The notes under the pieces are model-generated. The model saw only the letters and a program-made list of their open reading frames with translations. It ran no database searches and was not told the origin of the DNA. Of a DNA stretch of 64,000 bases, positions 1-12,430 are shown piece by piece. Position 1 is the stretch's first letter. Every line of letters begins with the position of its first letter. The position numbers were made by a program, and so were the translations under genes. Source of the stretch: Ureaplasma sp. Hg2 (GTDB taxonomy: Bacteria; Bacillota_I; Bacilli_A; Mycoplasmatales; Mycoplasmoidaceae); the NCBI GenBank assembly GCA_021378525.1, contig JAACJW010000002.1, positions 1 to 64,000 of the forward strand. The letters run 5' to 3'.

Positions 1-183
1 CATCCTCAATCCATCCTAGTTGGCGGCGGGGTTGCTGCTAATAGCTTATTACGACAAGAGATTAAAAAATTAAAACAACCAAGCTATTTAGCGGACTTAA
101 AATACACCGGTGATAACGGGGCAATGATTGCTAAATACGCTTATTTAAAATTAATTAACAAGGAGAAAAACAATGCAAAATAA
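1..183 (+). CDS. tsaD: tRNA N6-adenosine threonylcarbamoyltransferase TsaD, C-terminal end (5' truncated by window)
   Basis: Frame 1 reads [24 protein letters not shown]...[17 protein letters not shown].. to TAA 181-183; GGGVAANxxLR and DNGAMIA are TsaD C-terminal motifs. Confidence 0.9.
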   Translation, partial: HPQSILVGGGVAANSLLRQEIKKLKQPSYLADLKYTGDNGAMIAKYAYLKLINKEKNNAK

Positions 184-1315
184 AATATTATTAACCAGTG
201 AATCAGTTGGGGCAGGACACCCAGATAAAATATGTGACCAAATTAGTGACGCTATTCTTGATGAGTGCTTGAGAAAAGATAAATATTCGCGGGTTGCTTG
301 TGAAGTTTTAGCTAGTAATCGCTTAATCGTTATTGCTGGTGAAATCAAAACAACCGGCTATGTTGATGTTGTTCAAAAGGCGTGAGAGGTACTTCGCCCT
401 TTAGGTTATAATGAAAATGATTTTACAATCATTAGTAATGTTAACAGTCAATCAGCCGATATCAGTCAAGGGGTCTTTCATGAAGATGGTTCAATCGGGG
501 CCGGTGATCAAGGCATAGTTTTTGGTTTTGCTTGTGATGAAACAATTCGCTTGATGCCACTACCGATTACAATGGCCCATGAATTAGTTAAACAAGCAGA
601 ACAATTACGCCGTGCTAATAAATTTAAGTGAGCAAAGGCAGATATGAAGAGTCAGGTAACAATTGATTACACTGACCTTAAACATCCAAGAATCGATACA
701 ATGTTAATGAGTGTACAACATGATGAAGCTTTTGTAGCTGATGAATTTTATCAATTTATTAACGACCAAATTATGCTTAAAGTAGCGAAAATGTTTAAAT
801 TGAATACCGATTATAAAGCAATTATTAACCCTTCCCATAAATTTGTAATTGGTGGACCGATTGGTGATACTGGTTTAACCGGACGTAAAATTATCGTCGA
901 TACTTACGGTGGAGTAGGACGACACGGCGGCGGCGCCTTTAGTGGTAAAGATGCTTCTAAAGTTGATCGAACCGGTGCTTATGCAGCCCGATGAATCGCT
1001 AAAAATATTGTGGCAGCTAAACTAGCAACACGCTGTGAAGTGCAGTTAGCATTTGGAATTGGTTTGAGTAAACCAATCGCAATGTTCATCAACTGCTTTG
1101 AAACCAACACAGTTGAAAATAATCTAATCTTTGAAGCTGTCAAACACACTTTCGATTTAGAAGTGAGCTCTTTAATCAAAGAATTGCACCTTCGTGAACC
1201 AATTTTTCAACAAACTGCGACTTATGGTCATTTTGGCCGTGATGACATTAAGGTTCTATGAGAAAGCACAAACAAAGCCGATGAATTACTTAAATTCATA
1301 AAAGCACAAAAATAA
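173..1315 (+). CDS. metK: S-adenosylmethionine synthase
   Basis: [30 protein letters not shown]..., [59 protein letters not shown]; in-frame TGA=Trp joins the track ORFs. Confidence 0.97.
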
Positions 1316-1405
1316 AACATATAGATTATAAGAAAATCTGCAAACTTAATATATAATTAATATTAGGTATATAATTTTCTTTTTTATTATAAAAATACAT
1401 GGAAA

Positions 1406-4400
1406 ATGAATTTATCATTATCTAAGGGGCAAGGAATGAAAGATTTTTCAGAATTAAACAAACAAAGTGTACATCGTTCGAACGGGCAAGTTCAACGATC
1501 AATCAAAATCGATCAAAATTTTGATGAAAGGGCAAGTAATATTCAACAAATGCTTAAATCCGAAAATGAAAAATTAGGATTTAATATTTTGGAATATAAA
1601 GATACATTAGATGGGATTGTTGTTGATCCAGTCGGTGATATGGATATTAAAACCAAAACTTGAAGAAAAAAACAAAACGAAAAATTTGAAAACGAGCAAA
1701 AATCTAATTGGGCTGAAATCGAAAGAAGTGCGCGACGCCGCGCTGAACATCTTGAAGAAGCTAAGAAATATGAATATCGGATTAACAATCCAATTCGGAT
1801 TCAACCTAAAGATAAAATGAAAACAAGTAAAAGAAAGTTTGTTGCAGGGCTTGAAATAGTTGAAGGTGAAACACCTGAAGTAACACCACAAGAACCTCAA
1901 ATTTTAACGTTTGCTGAATGAGATCAAATTATGTCTGGCGGTATTAATTTATTTGTTAATGATCCTGATTTTATAGTTGAAGATGTTAATACTAAACGAA
2001 ATGTTATTAACGTCGATTATTTATTAATATACGACCGTAACAATGAAAACAATCAAGAAAAAGTTGATGAAGCAACAATTAAAGAAGTGCAAGCCCGTCA
2101 TCAAATCCCTAATCCTTTTAATAGTTTAACAGTAACTCGTGAACAATATTTTGAATTAGTTGCACTTAAACCAGACATGGAAAAAGAAGAAGGAAGTCGC
2201 TCGCGAGTGATTGAACAAATTCTTCACAAAACATCGGAAACTAATGTTAAACAAGAAAAGGTTGAAGTTGTTAGTAAACAAGATGGAACTAGTGAGACAA
2301 CAAGCAAAAAAGATAAGAATTCCATTGAACCAATCATTGTTAAACAATTCGACCCATTGTACGTTGTTGGAAATCCAAGTGTTGATCCTAAAAGCCAAAC
2401 TGAAATTAAAGAAATTTTGGCTAGTCAAGCAAACCAAAACACGACATCGTGAGATGCTAAAAACGTTGATGCCAATGAATATCAAAATAACGTTAAAAAT
2501 GCTTTATTAAGTAAACGTGCTCAAAAATATAATAGAGATAATCCAAATCATCAAGTGACAATGCCAAAAGCAAATGTTAAAAATAATGATGCTAAAAAAG
2601 AAACCAAAGCATCAGTTCACGTTCATAAGTGAAATAAAAGCCGCCAAACAGTTGTTGACGATGCGATTAAATCAATGGATGGTAACGGCAATAATAAGCA
2701 ACAACCAAATAACCAAGACACTGTTCTTTCTACCACTACAACAACTACCACAAGTAGTCAAACACAAGATGTAAGTAGCACTAATCAAGTGTCTACTAGT
2801 AACGTTCCTGCTAAAAACAAAATTACAGCAAATGAGGCTCTTGTTAATAGCAAGATCATAACAAAGACTACACCAATTACAAAAGAAGTTCCAGCTCCAG
2901 TTGAAGAGGTTCTAGCGAGCGAAGGTTCAAACAATGTTAGTCATAATTTTGTTATTGGATTCTTCCAATGATTTATCGGTTTATTTTCTAGTATGTCTAA
3001 AAATGAAGAAGCTTTAGAAGGCGAAAACTTAAATGAAGAATTAACTAAGCAAGCAACCGAAAGTAAAGGGCATAAATCTGAACGAAAAGTTCAAAAGGAA
3101 ATCGCCCAAAACCAACAAATTGAAGTAACGAGCATTCTAAAAGGTGAATCACAAAACGCAAAACAACTACGAGTTTTTAAACCAACACCTAATGCTGATC
3201 AAAATAAAATCGTAGAAGTTGGTGATAAACCTGCACCTAAAGTAAATGATAAAATTATTATTCAACCATTAACCGCTAAAGAAAGTAAACGCCAATTAAA
3301 GGAAGATCGTCGTCACCGTCGAATTGCCACTAAAGAAGATTTAAAAAATGATAATGAATCTCAAACTATTAACGAGCAAACCCAAGCAACTAATGTAACA
3401 ACAAGATCTAGAGCAAGCATCAAAGCTGATGGAATTAAAAATCGTGCTCTTAATAATGCCAATGGTGGCGGACAAATTAGACAATCTATTAAATTGAATA
3501 ATTTTAAAACGCAGCCTAGTCAAACACAATCAAGTGTTAATCCAAATGCTCAACAAAAACCAAACACGTTAGCTACCAACACAACTATATCGGTAAATAA
3601 TGTTAATGAAATTAAAGGTGAAAATTCAATTGAAACTAACAATCAATCTGAGGTTGGTGTAGTTAGAACGAGTCGCCGCCGATCAATGTGACGTCAAAAT
3701 AAAGTGGCAACAATTGATGGGAACGCTAGTCAAAATAGTAATCTTGCAGCAAGCCAACAAAATCTTGAAGCAACACAACAAAATCTTGCGACAACTCAGC
3801 AAAATCTTGAAGCGTCTCAAAAAAATATAAATCAACGAAACGCAGCTTCACAAGATACAACGAGCCCAGCGCCACTTCAAAGTAAAAATGGCATTGAATA
3901 TAGTGATAAGAAAGTGGGCGGTATTCGCTTATCAAAAGTAGCTACCCAATCATATGACGTTGATGAAACTGTTGCAAACAAAGCACAATCAACTTCAACA
4001 TCAAATGTTAAAATTCATAACCAATTATTTGATAATACAAAACCCAATAACAAATTACCAACGAATTCTATTTTCAATGTAGATAATTCAACAGAATCAA
4101 ATTATTCTCAAGAACATCAACAAGCCGCTAGCAATACCGGAATGGGAATTAAATTATCAGAAGTCGGAACCCACCAACAAGAAGCACGTTCTTATAAAGA
4201 TGTTAGTTTATCGCGTCAACGCCCTTTAACACTAAGACGAGGTGTGTACGGCACCGCTCCAGTAGTTACACAAGGCGAAGCAAGACTTCATCATCAAAAT
4301 AATTACAATAGTCAAAAGATATTTAAATCAGCAGCAAGCAATAACAATGCGCTAGCCCACATGGATCGAGTAACGCAAGAGGTTGCTAAGTTAGATCGAT

Positions 4401-4744
4401 TAAGTACAGGAGAATTAATTGCGCGAGCGCCTTTCAATCAAATTAATCGAAAACTTAATCGAATTGAAAATGATATATTAATGAATAATTCAGGACCAGT
4501 TCAACATGGGCAATTTAATTTAGGGATGGCGAGTTTATTGGTGCGAACTGATTACAATAATGCCGACGTTATTAGTCGTAAGATGATTGATAATAATATC
4601 CTTCAAAACGCTCCTAAACCAATTCAGGAAGCAGTTTATTCTGCTCCGGCAAATGTTGCTCTAGAAGCGCCACAAGGTAGCGTTGACAATCATGTTATCA
4701 AGAAAAGCTCAAGTAGCAGATTCTTAAGATTAATGAATAAATAG
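1406..4744 (+). CDS. Large (~1112 aa) Q/N/K-rich, probably disordered/coiled-coil protein of unknown function
   Basis: Track ORFs 1406, 1931, 2675, 2993 and 3704 share one frame and are separated only by TGA (Trp) codons; one short hydrophobic patch (NFVIGFFQWFIGLFSSM). Confidence 0.85.
3740..3823 (+). repeat. 21-bp tandem repeat x4 encoding heptads NL(A/E)(A/T)(S/T)QQ
   Basis: Protein reads NLAASQQ NLEATQQ NLATTQQ NLEASQK; DNA aatcttgnagcaacncaacaa repeated. Confidence 0.9.
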
Positions 4745-4758
4745 TTTATAGTAAAAAT

Positions 4759-4780
4759 AAAAATACCACCCGGTATTTTT
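4759..4780. terminator. Bidirectional intrinsic terminator between convergent genes
   Basis: AAAAATACC-ACCC-GGTATTTTT perfect 9-bp stem followed by a T-rich tract. Confidence 0.85.
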
Positions 4781-4801
4781 ATTTTTTTAGATATGTAATT
4801 T

Positions 4802-5311
4802 TTATTCTTTTACTTCACGGTAATCATATGAATGTTTCAAAATAATTTTACCGATTGCTTCTACTTTAGGGAAATCAATTTTATGATAATCAATTTTTAG
4901 ATAATTATCTTTATCTTCTAATTTTTTAATCCCACCAACATATAGTTGTTTAAGATATTTGTTTAAAGATTTTTCATCAAGTTGAGCTAATAGTCGCAAG
5001 GCATTAACTGTTAAACGGTTGTGTTCGTGAAACCAAGATTCTGATTCCAAATCATAAGTTTTAATCGCTTCAATTTCTCTAATAAGAATTGATGCTTGTT
5101 GCTTATCGACAAATCAAACATTCAAAAACTTAATTATTTTTGCATGCGAAACATGCGCTACAGCTCCAAATCGTGAGCAAACTAAATAATTTAAATAATC
5201 AATTTGTTTATTTGATGCCGCCTTTAAATCAAAAGCTTCAATTTTTTCAACGTCTGATTCGTATTCACTGAAGTGACGTGAATAAGTAAAATTTGCTAAA
5301 CTACATTTCAT
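4802..5311 (-). CDS. Hypothetical protein (~169 aa)
   Basis: Track ORFs 5114-5311 and 4802-5050 are in the same frame, joined by TGA=Trp: MKCSLANFTYSRHFSEYESDVEKIEAF... Confidence 0.75.
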
Positions 5312-5439
5312 ATCATCACTCCTTATAATTTAATTATAAATCTTATTAGTATTATGTCTACGAATAGGGTGCTATTTATAATAATAAATCCAATCATTTA
5401 GTGTATTATTAGATAATTACGGTTTATAAGGAGAATGAA

Positions 5440-6384
5440 ATGAACCAAAACTTATTAGCGAAGGAAATGTTAGGCCTTAGAATTGGTAGTTGTATTGAAT
5501 TTGTTTTAGTTTGTGCAACAATAACTTTTGCTATTTTAACTCATTCCACTTCAATCCTTTTTGATGCCACCTATACTTTTATTATTTTCGCTAGCACATT
5601 AATTGGGATTTTTGTTGTGCGGATGACAAGTAAAGGCAAGGATAACAAATATCCCTATGGCAAATATGGGTATGAAAATATCTTCGCCTTATTTAAATCG
5701 TTACTATTGGTATGCATTAGTATTTACTTTTTTATTATTGCTTTAACAGCGATGATTACCGCACAAGCTTCACTTGGTGATATTTGATATCCTAATTCTG
5801 AAATATTTATTATTTATACTGTTGTGATGTCAGTTCTATGTTTAGCTAATATGTTAAGTTATTATTTTATTAATAAATCAATCAACTTTGAATCGACTGT
5901 TTTAAAGGTCCAATTTAGAGCGGCCTTAATGGATTTACTATATGATGTTGTTGTAGGACTTGGTTTACTTTTAGGGGCACTTTTTTTAAAAGATCAAAGT
6001 GATCAAACAATGGTTTATCGATTATATATAGATAAAGGTTTATTAATAACAATGGTCTTTATTGCAACGCCCCAACCATTGTTTTTATTAATCAATCAAA
6101 TCTTCGTCTTTACCAATAAACGATTACTGAAAGAACAAGAAATTTTAATTAGTGATTTAATTGAACATGATAATCAAGGCAAGTATAAGATTGATGATAT
6201 CTTCATCCAAAAGTTCGGGAAACATTATACCATCGTGATTTACTATAAACTCGAATCAAACATTAGTTCCAAGGAATTGATGCAGCACCAAAAACACGTT
6301 AAAGCACATGTCGCTAAACAATATAATCAGGCCAATGTGATGGTTTTATATAATGACTCTGATTATGAAAGTTATAACGATTAA
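5440..6384 (+). CDS. Divergent cation diffusion facilitator (CDF)-like membrane protein
   Basis: Multiple TM segments, CDF-like layout (LFDATYTFIIF..., KYPYGKYGYENIFALFKSLLL) and a C-terminal cytoplasmic domain. Confidence 0.65.
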
Positions 6385-6565
6385 TGGCATCCTACAATTC
6401 ATATAATGATAATGAAATCACAGCTATCAAGCATTCATTTAATGCCGGTAATTATTAATTAATCATAAATGTTGTTTTTATAATAAAATAGCATATAATA
6501 AAGAAATACAAATTTATATCATAGTTTCATGGAGGGGGAGGAGAAATTATGAGGTATTTTATAAT

Positions 6566-7597
6566 ATGGAAGAAAAACAATTGTCTTCTACACTTCAACA
6601 AAAATCTAAAACTGCATTAGCATTCAACGCTAACAAAGCTTTAGTGATATTAATCAACAAGAAATTTTGGCAGGGGATTTCAGGCCCAATTTTTGCCTAT
6701 GCTTTTAGCGCCGTCTTCGTTGGGATATTCGGCTACATCATGTTAGCCAGCGGTAACGTTGTTACCTTTAAACAATCACTTGCTGGTGTTATTGCATTGC
6801 AAGTGATGAGCGTTGGGATTAACTCCACACCACAAGCTTTAAATGAATTTAAAACATCAGTTCTATTAAAGCGGATTGGGGCCACCCCAATCAAACCCTG
6901 GATGTTCGTTGTAACCACAGCACTTTATTATGCGTTCATTATGTTCACTGTAGCATTATGAATGTTGCTATGAATTGTGATCTGATTTGGTGCTTATAAG
7001 GTAAGTAAGGAAAATGGGATGGGATGAGAAGGAGCTCTAGGCACAGTGCCAACCGGGCCTGCAACTCAAATTTATCATAACCTTTTTCAAGTTATCTTTA
7101 ATAGTCATAATGATATTTATTCATTGCCGATGCCTAATCATCAACCGAATATTGGTGTTGGCAATCCAACAATAGCATGAGGCGGATTCTTTTTATCAAT
7201 TATTTATACTGACATCGTTGCCATCTTTATTGGTGTTGCAGTCGTCTCACTGACTAAAAGTGCGGGACGCGTTCAAGCAATTAGTATGCCAATCTTCTTT
7301 TTATCAATGTTTTTAAGTGGGCAATTATTTCCCATGTCAACCATTTGTCAAAACGAAGTTTTAAATGGGATATCATATATCACGCCGTTTAGATACACGA
7401 CTGGTTTAATCCAAATGTCATGGTCAGGATCAAACATCTTTGATATGACCCAAGCTTTTAGCCAGCACGTCGCATCTGGGGCGATGGTAACGGTTTATAA
7501 AATAGCTGATTTATGATTGAATTTCTTTATGCCATTCTTATTTGTTGGTTTATCAATATTCACATCAATTAAATTCTTTAAATGGAATGCTAGATAG
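6566..7597 (+). CDS. ABC transporter permease (ABC-2 type)
   Basis: Hydrophobic protein with PIFFLSMFLSGQLFPMS...ITPFRYTTGLIQMSW near the C-terminus; immediately followed by an ABC ATPase gene. Confidence 0.85.
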
Positions 7598-7606
7598 GAG
7601 CAAATT

Positions 7607-8488
7607 ATGAAAGAAACAACTACAACTTCAAACACAACTAAAAAACCCAAAATTGCTATTTTTAAAAAAATGATAAGCGACGATCAATTGCCACCAAAAG
7701 CAACTATTAAAATGCGGTTAGCGCAATCAGAAGAAAAATTAAATCTACCAACTCATTTTAGTGATCCTCGTGAAGGTAAGACTGCAATGATTAAAATTGA
7801 ACACTTAACTAAAGGGTTCGGTAAAGGTAAGAAACATTTTCTAGCTGTTGATGATTTAAACTTAATAATTAATCAAGGTGAAAATTTAGCCTTTTTAGGT
7901 GCTAATGGCGCTGGTAAAACAACAACCGTCGAAATTGTTGCTGGGATTAGTAAACCCGATAAAGGAACAATTGAATATTTATATGAATATCGAAATAGTT
8001 TCCACGAAGGATTAGGAATCCAATTCCAAGATTCTTCATACCCGTCAGGTTTAAAAGTTAAGAACGTTATTGATTTTATGCTTAACGTTTATGATGTAAA
8101 AATGACTGAAGCTGAAAAAATTGATATTGTTGAAGCTTTTGATTTAAAAGAGTTATACAACCGTAGCGCTAATAGCTTATCGGGCGGCCAACAACAACGT
8201 TTAAATGTTTTGTTAGCTTTGATTCATAAGCCAAAGATAATCTTCTTAGATGAGTTATCTACCGGTTTAGATATCAGTGTTCGAGCCGAAATCAAAACAT
8301 TCATTAAAGAATATACAAAAGCGAATAACATTACAATCGTTTTAGTTAGTCATGATATTGAAGAAGTCGCATTATTATGTGACCGAATTGTCATCATGCA
8401 AAAAGGTGTTAAAAAAATTGACCTTTATAATGACGATGCTATCAAACAATTTGGCAGTATTCAAAAGTTAATTGAAACTTATATTTAA
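7607..8488 (+). CDS. ABC transporter ATP-binding protein
   Basis: Walker A GANGAGKTT, signature LSGGQQQRLNVLLAL, Walker B IIFLDELSTGLD. Confidence 0.97.
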   Translation: MKETTTTSNTTKKPKIAIFKKMISDDQLPPKATIKMRLAQSEEKLNLPTHFSDPREGKTAMIKIEHLTKGFGKGKKHFLAVDDLNLIINQGENLAFLGANGAGKTTTVEIVAGISKPDKGTIEYLYEYRNSFHEGLGIQFQDSSYPSGLKVKNVIDFMLNVYDVKMTEAEKIDIVEAFDLKELYNRSANSLSGGQQQRLNVLLALIHKPKIIFLDELSTGLDISVRAEIKTFIKEYTKANNITIVLVSHDIEEVALLCDRIVIMQKGVKKIDLYNDDAIKQFGSIQKLIETYI

Positions 8489-8505
8489 AACAAAATTTTA
8501 ATATT

Positions 8506-8555
8506 AACCATTCCCTTATTAGTAGACTAGAAGATCTATTAATAAGGGGATGGTT
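8506..8555 (+). terminator. Long-stem intrinsic terminator
   Basis: AACCATTCCCTTATTA...TAATAAGGGGATGGTT followed by TTTTT; related diverged copies near 8967-9017 and 10538-10587. Confidence 0.75.
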
Positions 8556-9043
8556 TTTTATTTTATGTTTTCTAGTTTCTTTTATAAGTTGCTAGTGGTC
8601 ACATTATTAATAATTCTAAAAGTTGGTATTGGTGTTTTTTTTGACCCTTAATTCAATAAGCTTTTTAAGTGACTTTTCAATTTTTTTGATTTCAATATAT
8701 TTTTAACTTCCAGTGTCAAGTTTAATTTTGCCATATCAAACTTCGTCATTTTCATTAATTTATGATGGGATAATATTATTAAGGATTGCTCGTCCCTGCC
8801 AAAAAAGGTTCTAAGTAAGGATTGTTATTTGGTTTATTTAACCGATGCTGTATATATTATTGATGGTACCTTATATTTATGATCTTGATTAACCTATCCG
8901 TATATTAATTAATAAATATATAAAAACTAAGGCTTAATTATTTTTTGAATTTTTATATAAGGACTTGAATATTCTATCGCTAGTGGACTAGAGGACCTAT
9001 TATTAAGGAGTAGTAGTTTTTATGTTAAAATTAAAAATAAAAT

Positions 9044-9335
9044 AAGTTATTCAACCTATGCAAAAGACTTGAAGGTTAGTAAATACGAGAATATCATACA
9101 TATGTACATATAATTATTTATATGTATTGAAAATGATTCGCGATTTCTACAAAAACCTTAATTTTGCTAAACCGAGATTAGTCACGCTGTTGCGAATGAC
9201 GATTTATTTGATGTTAATTTAAAAAATTATTATCAAATTTAATGAACGAAGATTAAAAAAAGAATTACTAAAAGCAATTGCTATATTTCTCGTTTATCAT
9301 ATTTATAATCAACCATTATTTGATCGTCGTGTTGT
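9044..9335 (+). repeat. Upstream region duplicated at 10672-10965 (copy 1)
   Basis: aataagttattcaacctatgcaaaagacttgaag...tttatcatatttataatcaaccattatttgatcgtcg closely matches copy 2 by eye. Confidence 0.9.
9069..9097 (+). promoter_or_regulatory. Predicted sigma-70-type promoter of lipoprotein gene 1
   Basis: TTGAAG-17 bp-TATCAT; same arrangement before all three paralogs. Confidence 0.55.
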
Positions 9336-9382
9336 AGAAATTTAAATCTTATTAAATAAAAACTTCAAAAGAGGAAAACAAA

Positions 9383-10381
9383 ATGAAAACAAAAAAACAA
9401 AAATTAATCATGAAATTATTTCTTATGGGCGCTGCCTTATCGTTCGTAGGAATCCCGACAGTCGCTGTTTTGACTTCTTGTAGTAATGGCGATTCAAAAC
9501 CTGTCCCAAAAGTTACTTTCACCACAACTTTAACATATGATGCGAATGCATTAAATGGTGATTCACAAACAGGTAAAGGAGCTTATATTGTTCCTTTAAC
9601 CGATCAAGCTAAAATAGCTAGTTGTGATGAATTAACTATAGCTGGACCAACAGCTGAAACACTTGGAAATAATACTCCAATATTCCAAGCACCTAATTGG
9701 TTGCAACAAGATGACAAAGGTAAAGCAGTCGATACATATAAACAAATTACAAAAATCACTTTAGACCTAGGAGCAATAACTAGCGTATGAAATACAAATA
9801 AAGATTTAGGTATGGGAGTAATTTCTATACCTTCAGGTGTCTCTCAAGTGACAGTTAAAACAAAGAAATTAGAATTCCTTATTATTTATGGTGCCAAAAC
9901 TAATGCCAAATTAAAAGTCGATTTAACACAAGCGCTTTTAATGCATGGATTTGGAGTAGATGACTGTCCTAATTATGTCGGAACAAATACAACTTTAAAT
10001 ACTGAGATATGAGCTTTAGATGTGAATGGTGGAACTTTTGAAACGTGAGATGTATCCAAGAATACTAAATTGCAGGAATTAAGTTTTAAAAACTGTCCAA
10101 ACTTACAATCATTAGACTTGACAAAAAATGTCGATCTAGTTAGTATGTCTCTAGATAAATCAACTAGTTTAAAAAGCTTAACCTTACCATCAATTCCTGC
10201 CACGACTGACGTCACTTTAGATGTAAGCGGTTGCAGTAGTTTGACGGAGATAACAAATATAAAGCATATCACTGTACCAAGTGATAGCACATTAACAATT
10301 ACTTACGACAGTAATACATCGCAATCGCTTGATACAACAACAAATTACGGCAATAATATCACATTCGTGAAAGCTTCGTAA
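9383..10381 (+). CDS. LRR-like (BspA-type) lipoprotein, paralog 1
   Basis: Lipobox ...AVLTSC; repeats LQELSFKNCPNLQSLDLTKNVDLVSMSLDKSTSLKSLTLPS; TGA=Trp joins track ORFs. Confidence 0.85.
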
Positions 10382-10671
10382 TCACAATAAGGTTGCTTAC
10401 AAACTAAATTATAAATGTAATCAAAGGACATATCGAGATTAATAATATAGCTAAATCAAATATATTTAGCCAATTTATTTTACCAGATGTGATTCAAAAC
10501 TAATTGAATTTTATACTTAAAACAAATTTCAATAATTAACCACTCCCATACCTGTAGACTAGATGATCTATTGATAAAGGGAATGGTTTTTTTATATTTA
10601 AAAATTATTAAGAAATAAATTCTCAATAAGATATTATTTGTATGATTTTGTTAATCATAATCAATATCAAA

Positions 10672-10965
10672 ATAAGTTATTCAATCTATGCAAAAGACTT
10701 GAAGATTAGCGAGTGCGAGAATATTATATATAGGTATATATAAATTAATTATATGTATTAAAATGATTCCCGATTTTTATACAAACCTTAATTTTGCTAA
10801 ACCGAGATTAGTCATGCTGTTGCAAATGACGATTTATTTGATGTTAATTGAAAAAATTATTATCAATTTTAATGAACGAAGATTAGAAAAAGAATTGCTA
10901 AAAGCAATTGTTATATTTCTCGTTTATCATATTTATAATCAACCATTATTTGATCATCGTTATAA
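10672..10965 (+). repeat. Upstream region duplicated from 9044-9335 (copy 2)
   Basis: See copy 1; contains small ORF 10763-10984. Confidence 0.9.
10699..10727 (+). promoter_or_regulatory. Predicted promoter of lipoprotein gene 2
   Basis: TTGAAG-17 bp-TATTAT. Confidence 0.55.
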
Positions 10966-11003
10966 AATCTCATTAATTAAATGATTCAAAAGAGGAAAAC
11001 AAA

Positions 11004-12062
11004 ATGAAAACAAACAAAAAATTAATCCTTAAATTATGTCTTATAGGCGCCACCTTATCGTTCATAAGTATTCCAACAGTTGCTATTTTAACTTCTTGTA
11101 GTTCGAAGCCCGCACCCAAACCAGCACCTAAACCTATTCCAAAAGTTACTTTTACGACAACTTTGATATATAACAAGGATGCAATAAATGATCCGGCAGG
11201 AGATAAAGGGGCTTATATTGTTCCTTTAGCTGATAAAACTAAAATTGCTAATTGTGATGAATTAACTATCGCTGGACCAACGGTTAAAACGGTTGGACAA
11301 AATCTAATATTCCAAGCACCCAATTGATTGCAACAGGATGCAACTGGTAAGAAAGTTGATACATACAAAAGAATTACAAAAATAAATTTAAATTTCGGGG
11401 CAATAAGCTCCATATGAAATACACTGAAGGACGTCGGTGGTCCTGGGGCACTTTTTATACCTTCTGGTGTTTCTCAAATGATAGTTAAAACAAAAAAAAT
11501 TGACTGACTATTTATCAATGGTAGCGGAACTAAGGCTAAGTTAAAAATTGATTTAAAACAAGCGCTTTCAATTGGAACATTTGCTGTAAATGGCTCTCCT
11601 AATTATTGTGGAACAGATACTACTTTAAATACTAATATAGATAGAATACTAGTGATTGGTGGAACTTTTAAAACGTGAAATGTATCTAAGAATCTTCAAC
11701 TAGAACATTTAGCTTTGATAAAAAATACAAATTTACAAATCTTAAACTTAACAAAAAATATTAATATGGCTAATTTTCAAGCTACCGATGACCCAGCTCT
11801 TAAAACATTAGATTTTATAAATTGTGCCCTTGTAAATGATATCGATTTAAATAATTCAACCAGCTTGAATAGTATAATTTTACCATTGAAAGATACTAGT
11901 CCAAATCCTACTTTAGATATATCAGGCTGTAGTAGTTTGAAGACTATAAAAAATATAAACAAAATTCAAACTGTTGGTAAATTACATATTACTTATAACG
12001 AAAATTCTGTATTTGATCGCAACACTGTTACTAACACGAATATTAAATGAGAGCCGGCGTAA
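11004..12062 (+). CDS. LRR-like lipoprotein, paralog 2
   Basis: MKTNKKLILKLCLIGATLSFISIPTVAILTSCSSKP...; same architecture as 9383-10381; TGA=Trp read-through to TAA at 12060. Confidence 0.85.
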
Positions 12063-12312
12063 TAAAACTGCATACAAACTAAATTACAAATTGTAATCAA
12101 AGAAATATCTAGATTAATAATAAGTCTTACATATTGTTTTGGTTAGTCATTCATCATTGGTTCTATTCGATTGTGTCATTAATATTTAGATATTAAAAAA
12201 GTTGCTTTGTTTGTCTTAAAAATAAACCAAATCCCGTACTTGTTATTCTTTGTTAGAAAACTATTTTAGGATTATGTTTTTTTAGATATATTCTTTAACT
12301 AATGCTAAAGAC

Positions 12313-12341
12313 TTGAATCAATGATTATATGGAATTATAAT
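12313..12341 (+). promoter_or_regulatory. Predicted promoter of lipoprotein gene 3
   Basis: TTGAAT-17 bp-TATAAT. Confidence 0.65.
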
Positions 12342-12430
12342 ATATAAATATATTATAATTCATGTATTTAAAATAAATTCAAAAATTTAAATGCATTAAT
12401 AGTTTGGTATATGTAAAAGAGGAAACTAAA

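Noticed and set aside
173-1315. metK and many other genes appear broken into several ORFs (possible pseudogenes or frameshifts)
   Set aside because: All breaks are TGA codons at conserved Trp positions with the frame maintained; the genome uses genetic code 4.
1543-1900. Antisense ORFs (e.g. 1543-1788, 1607-1900, 2156-2485, 13006-13449, 15301-15642, 18758-19111, 23042-23302)
   Set aside because: They lie opposite well-supported or long reading frames and show no independent motif; likely chance openings.
8560-9043. Possible decayed gene between the ABC ATPase and first lipoprotein
   Set aside because: No sustained frame or recognisable motif; only the terminator-like repeats could be supported.
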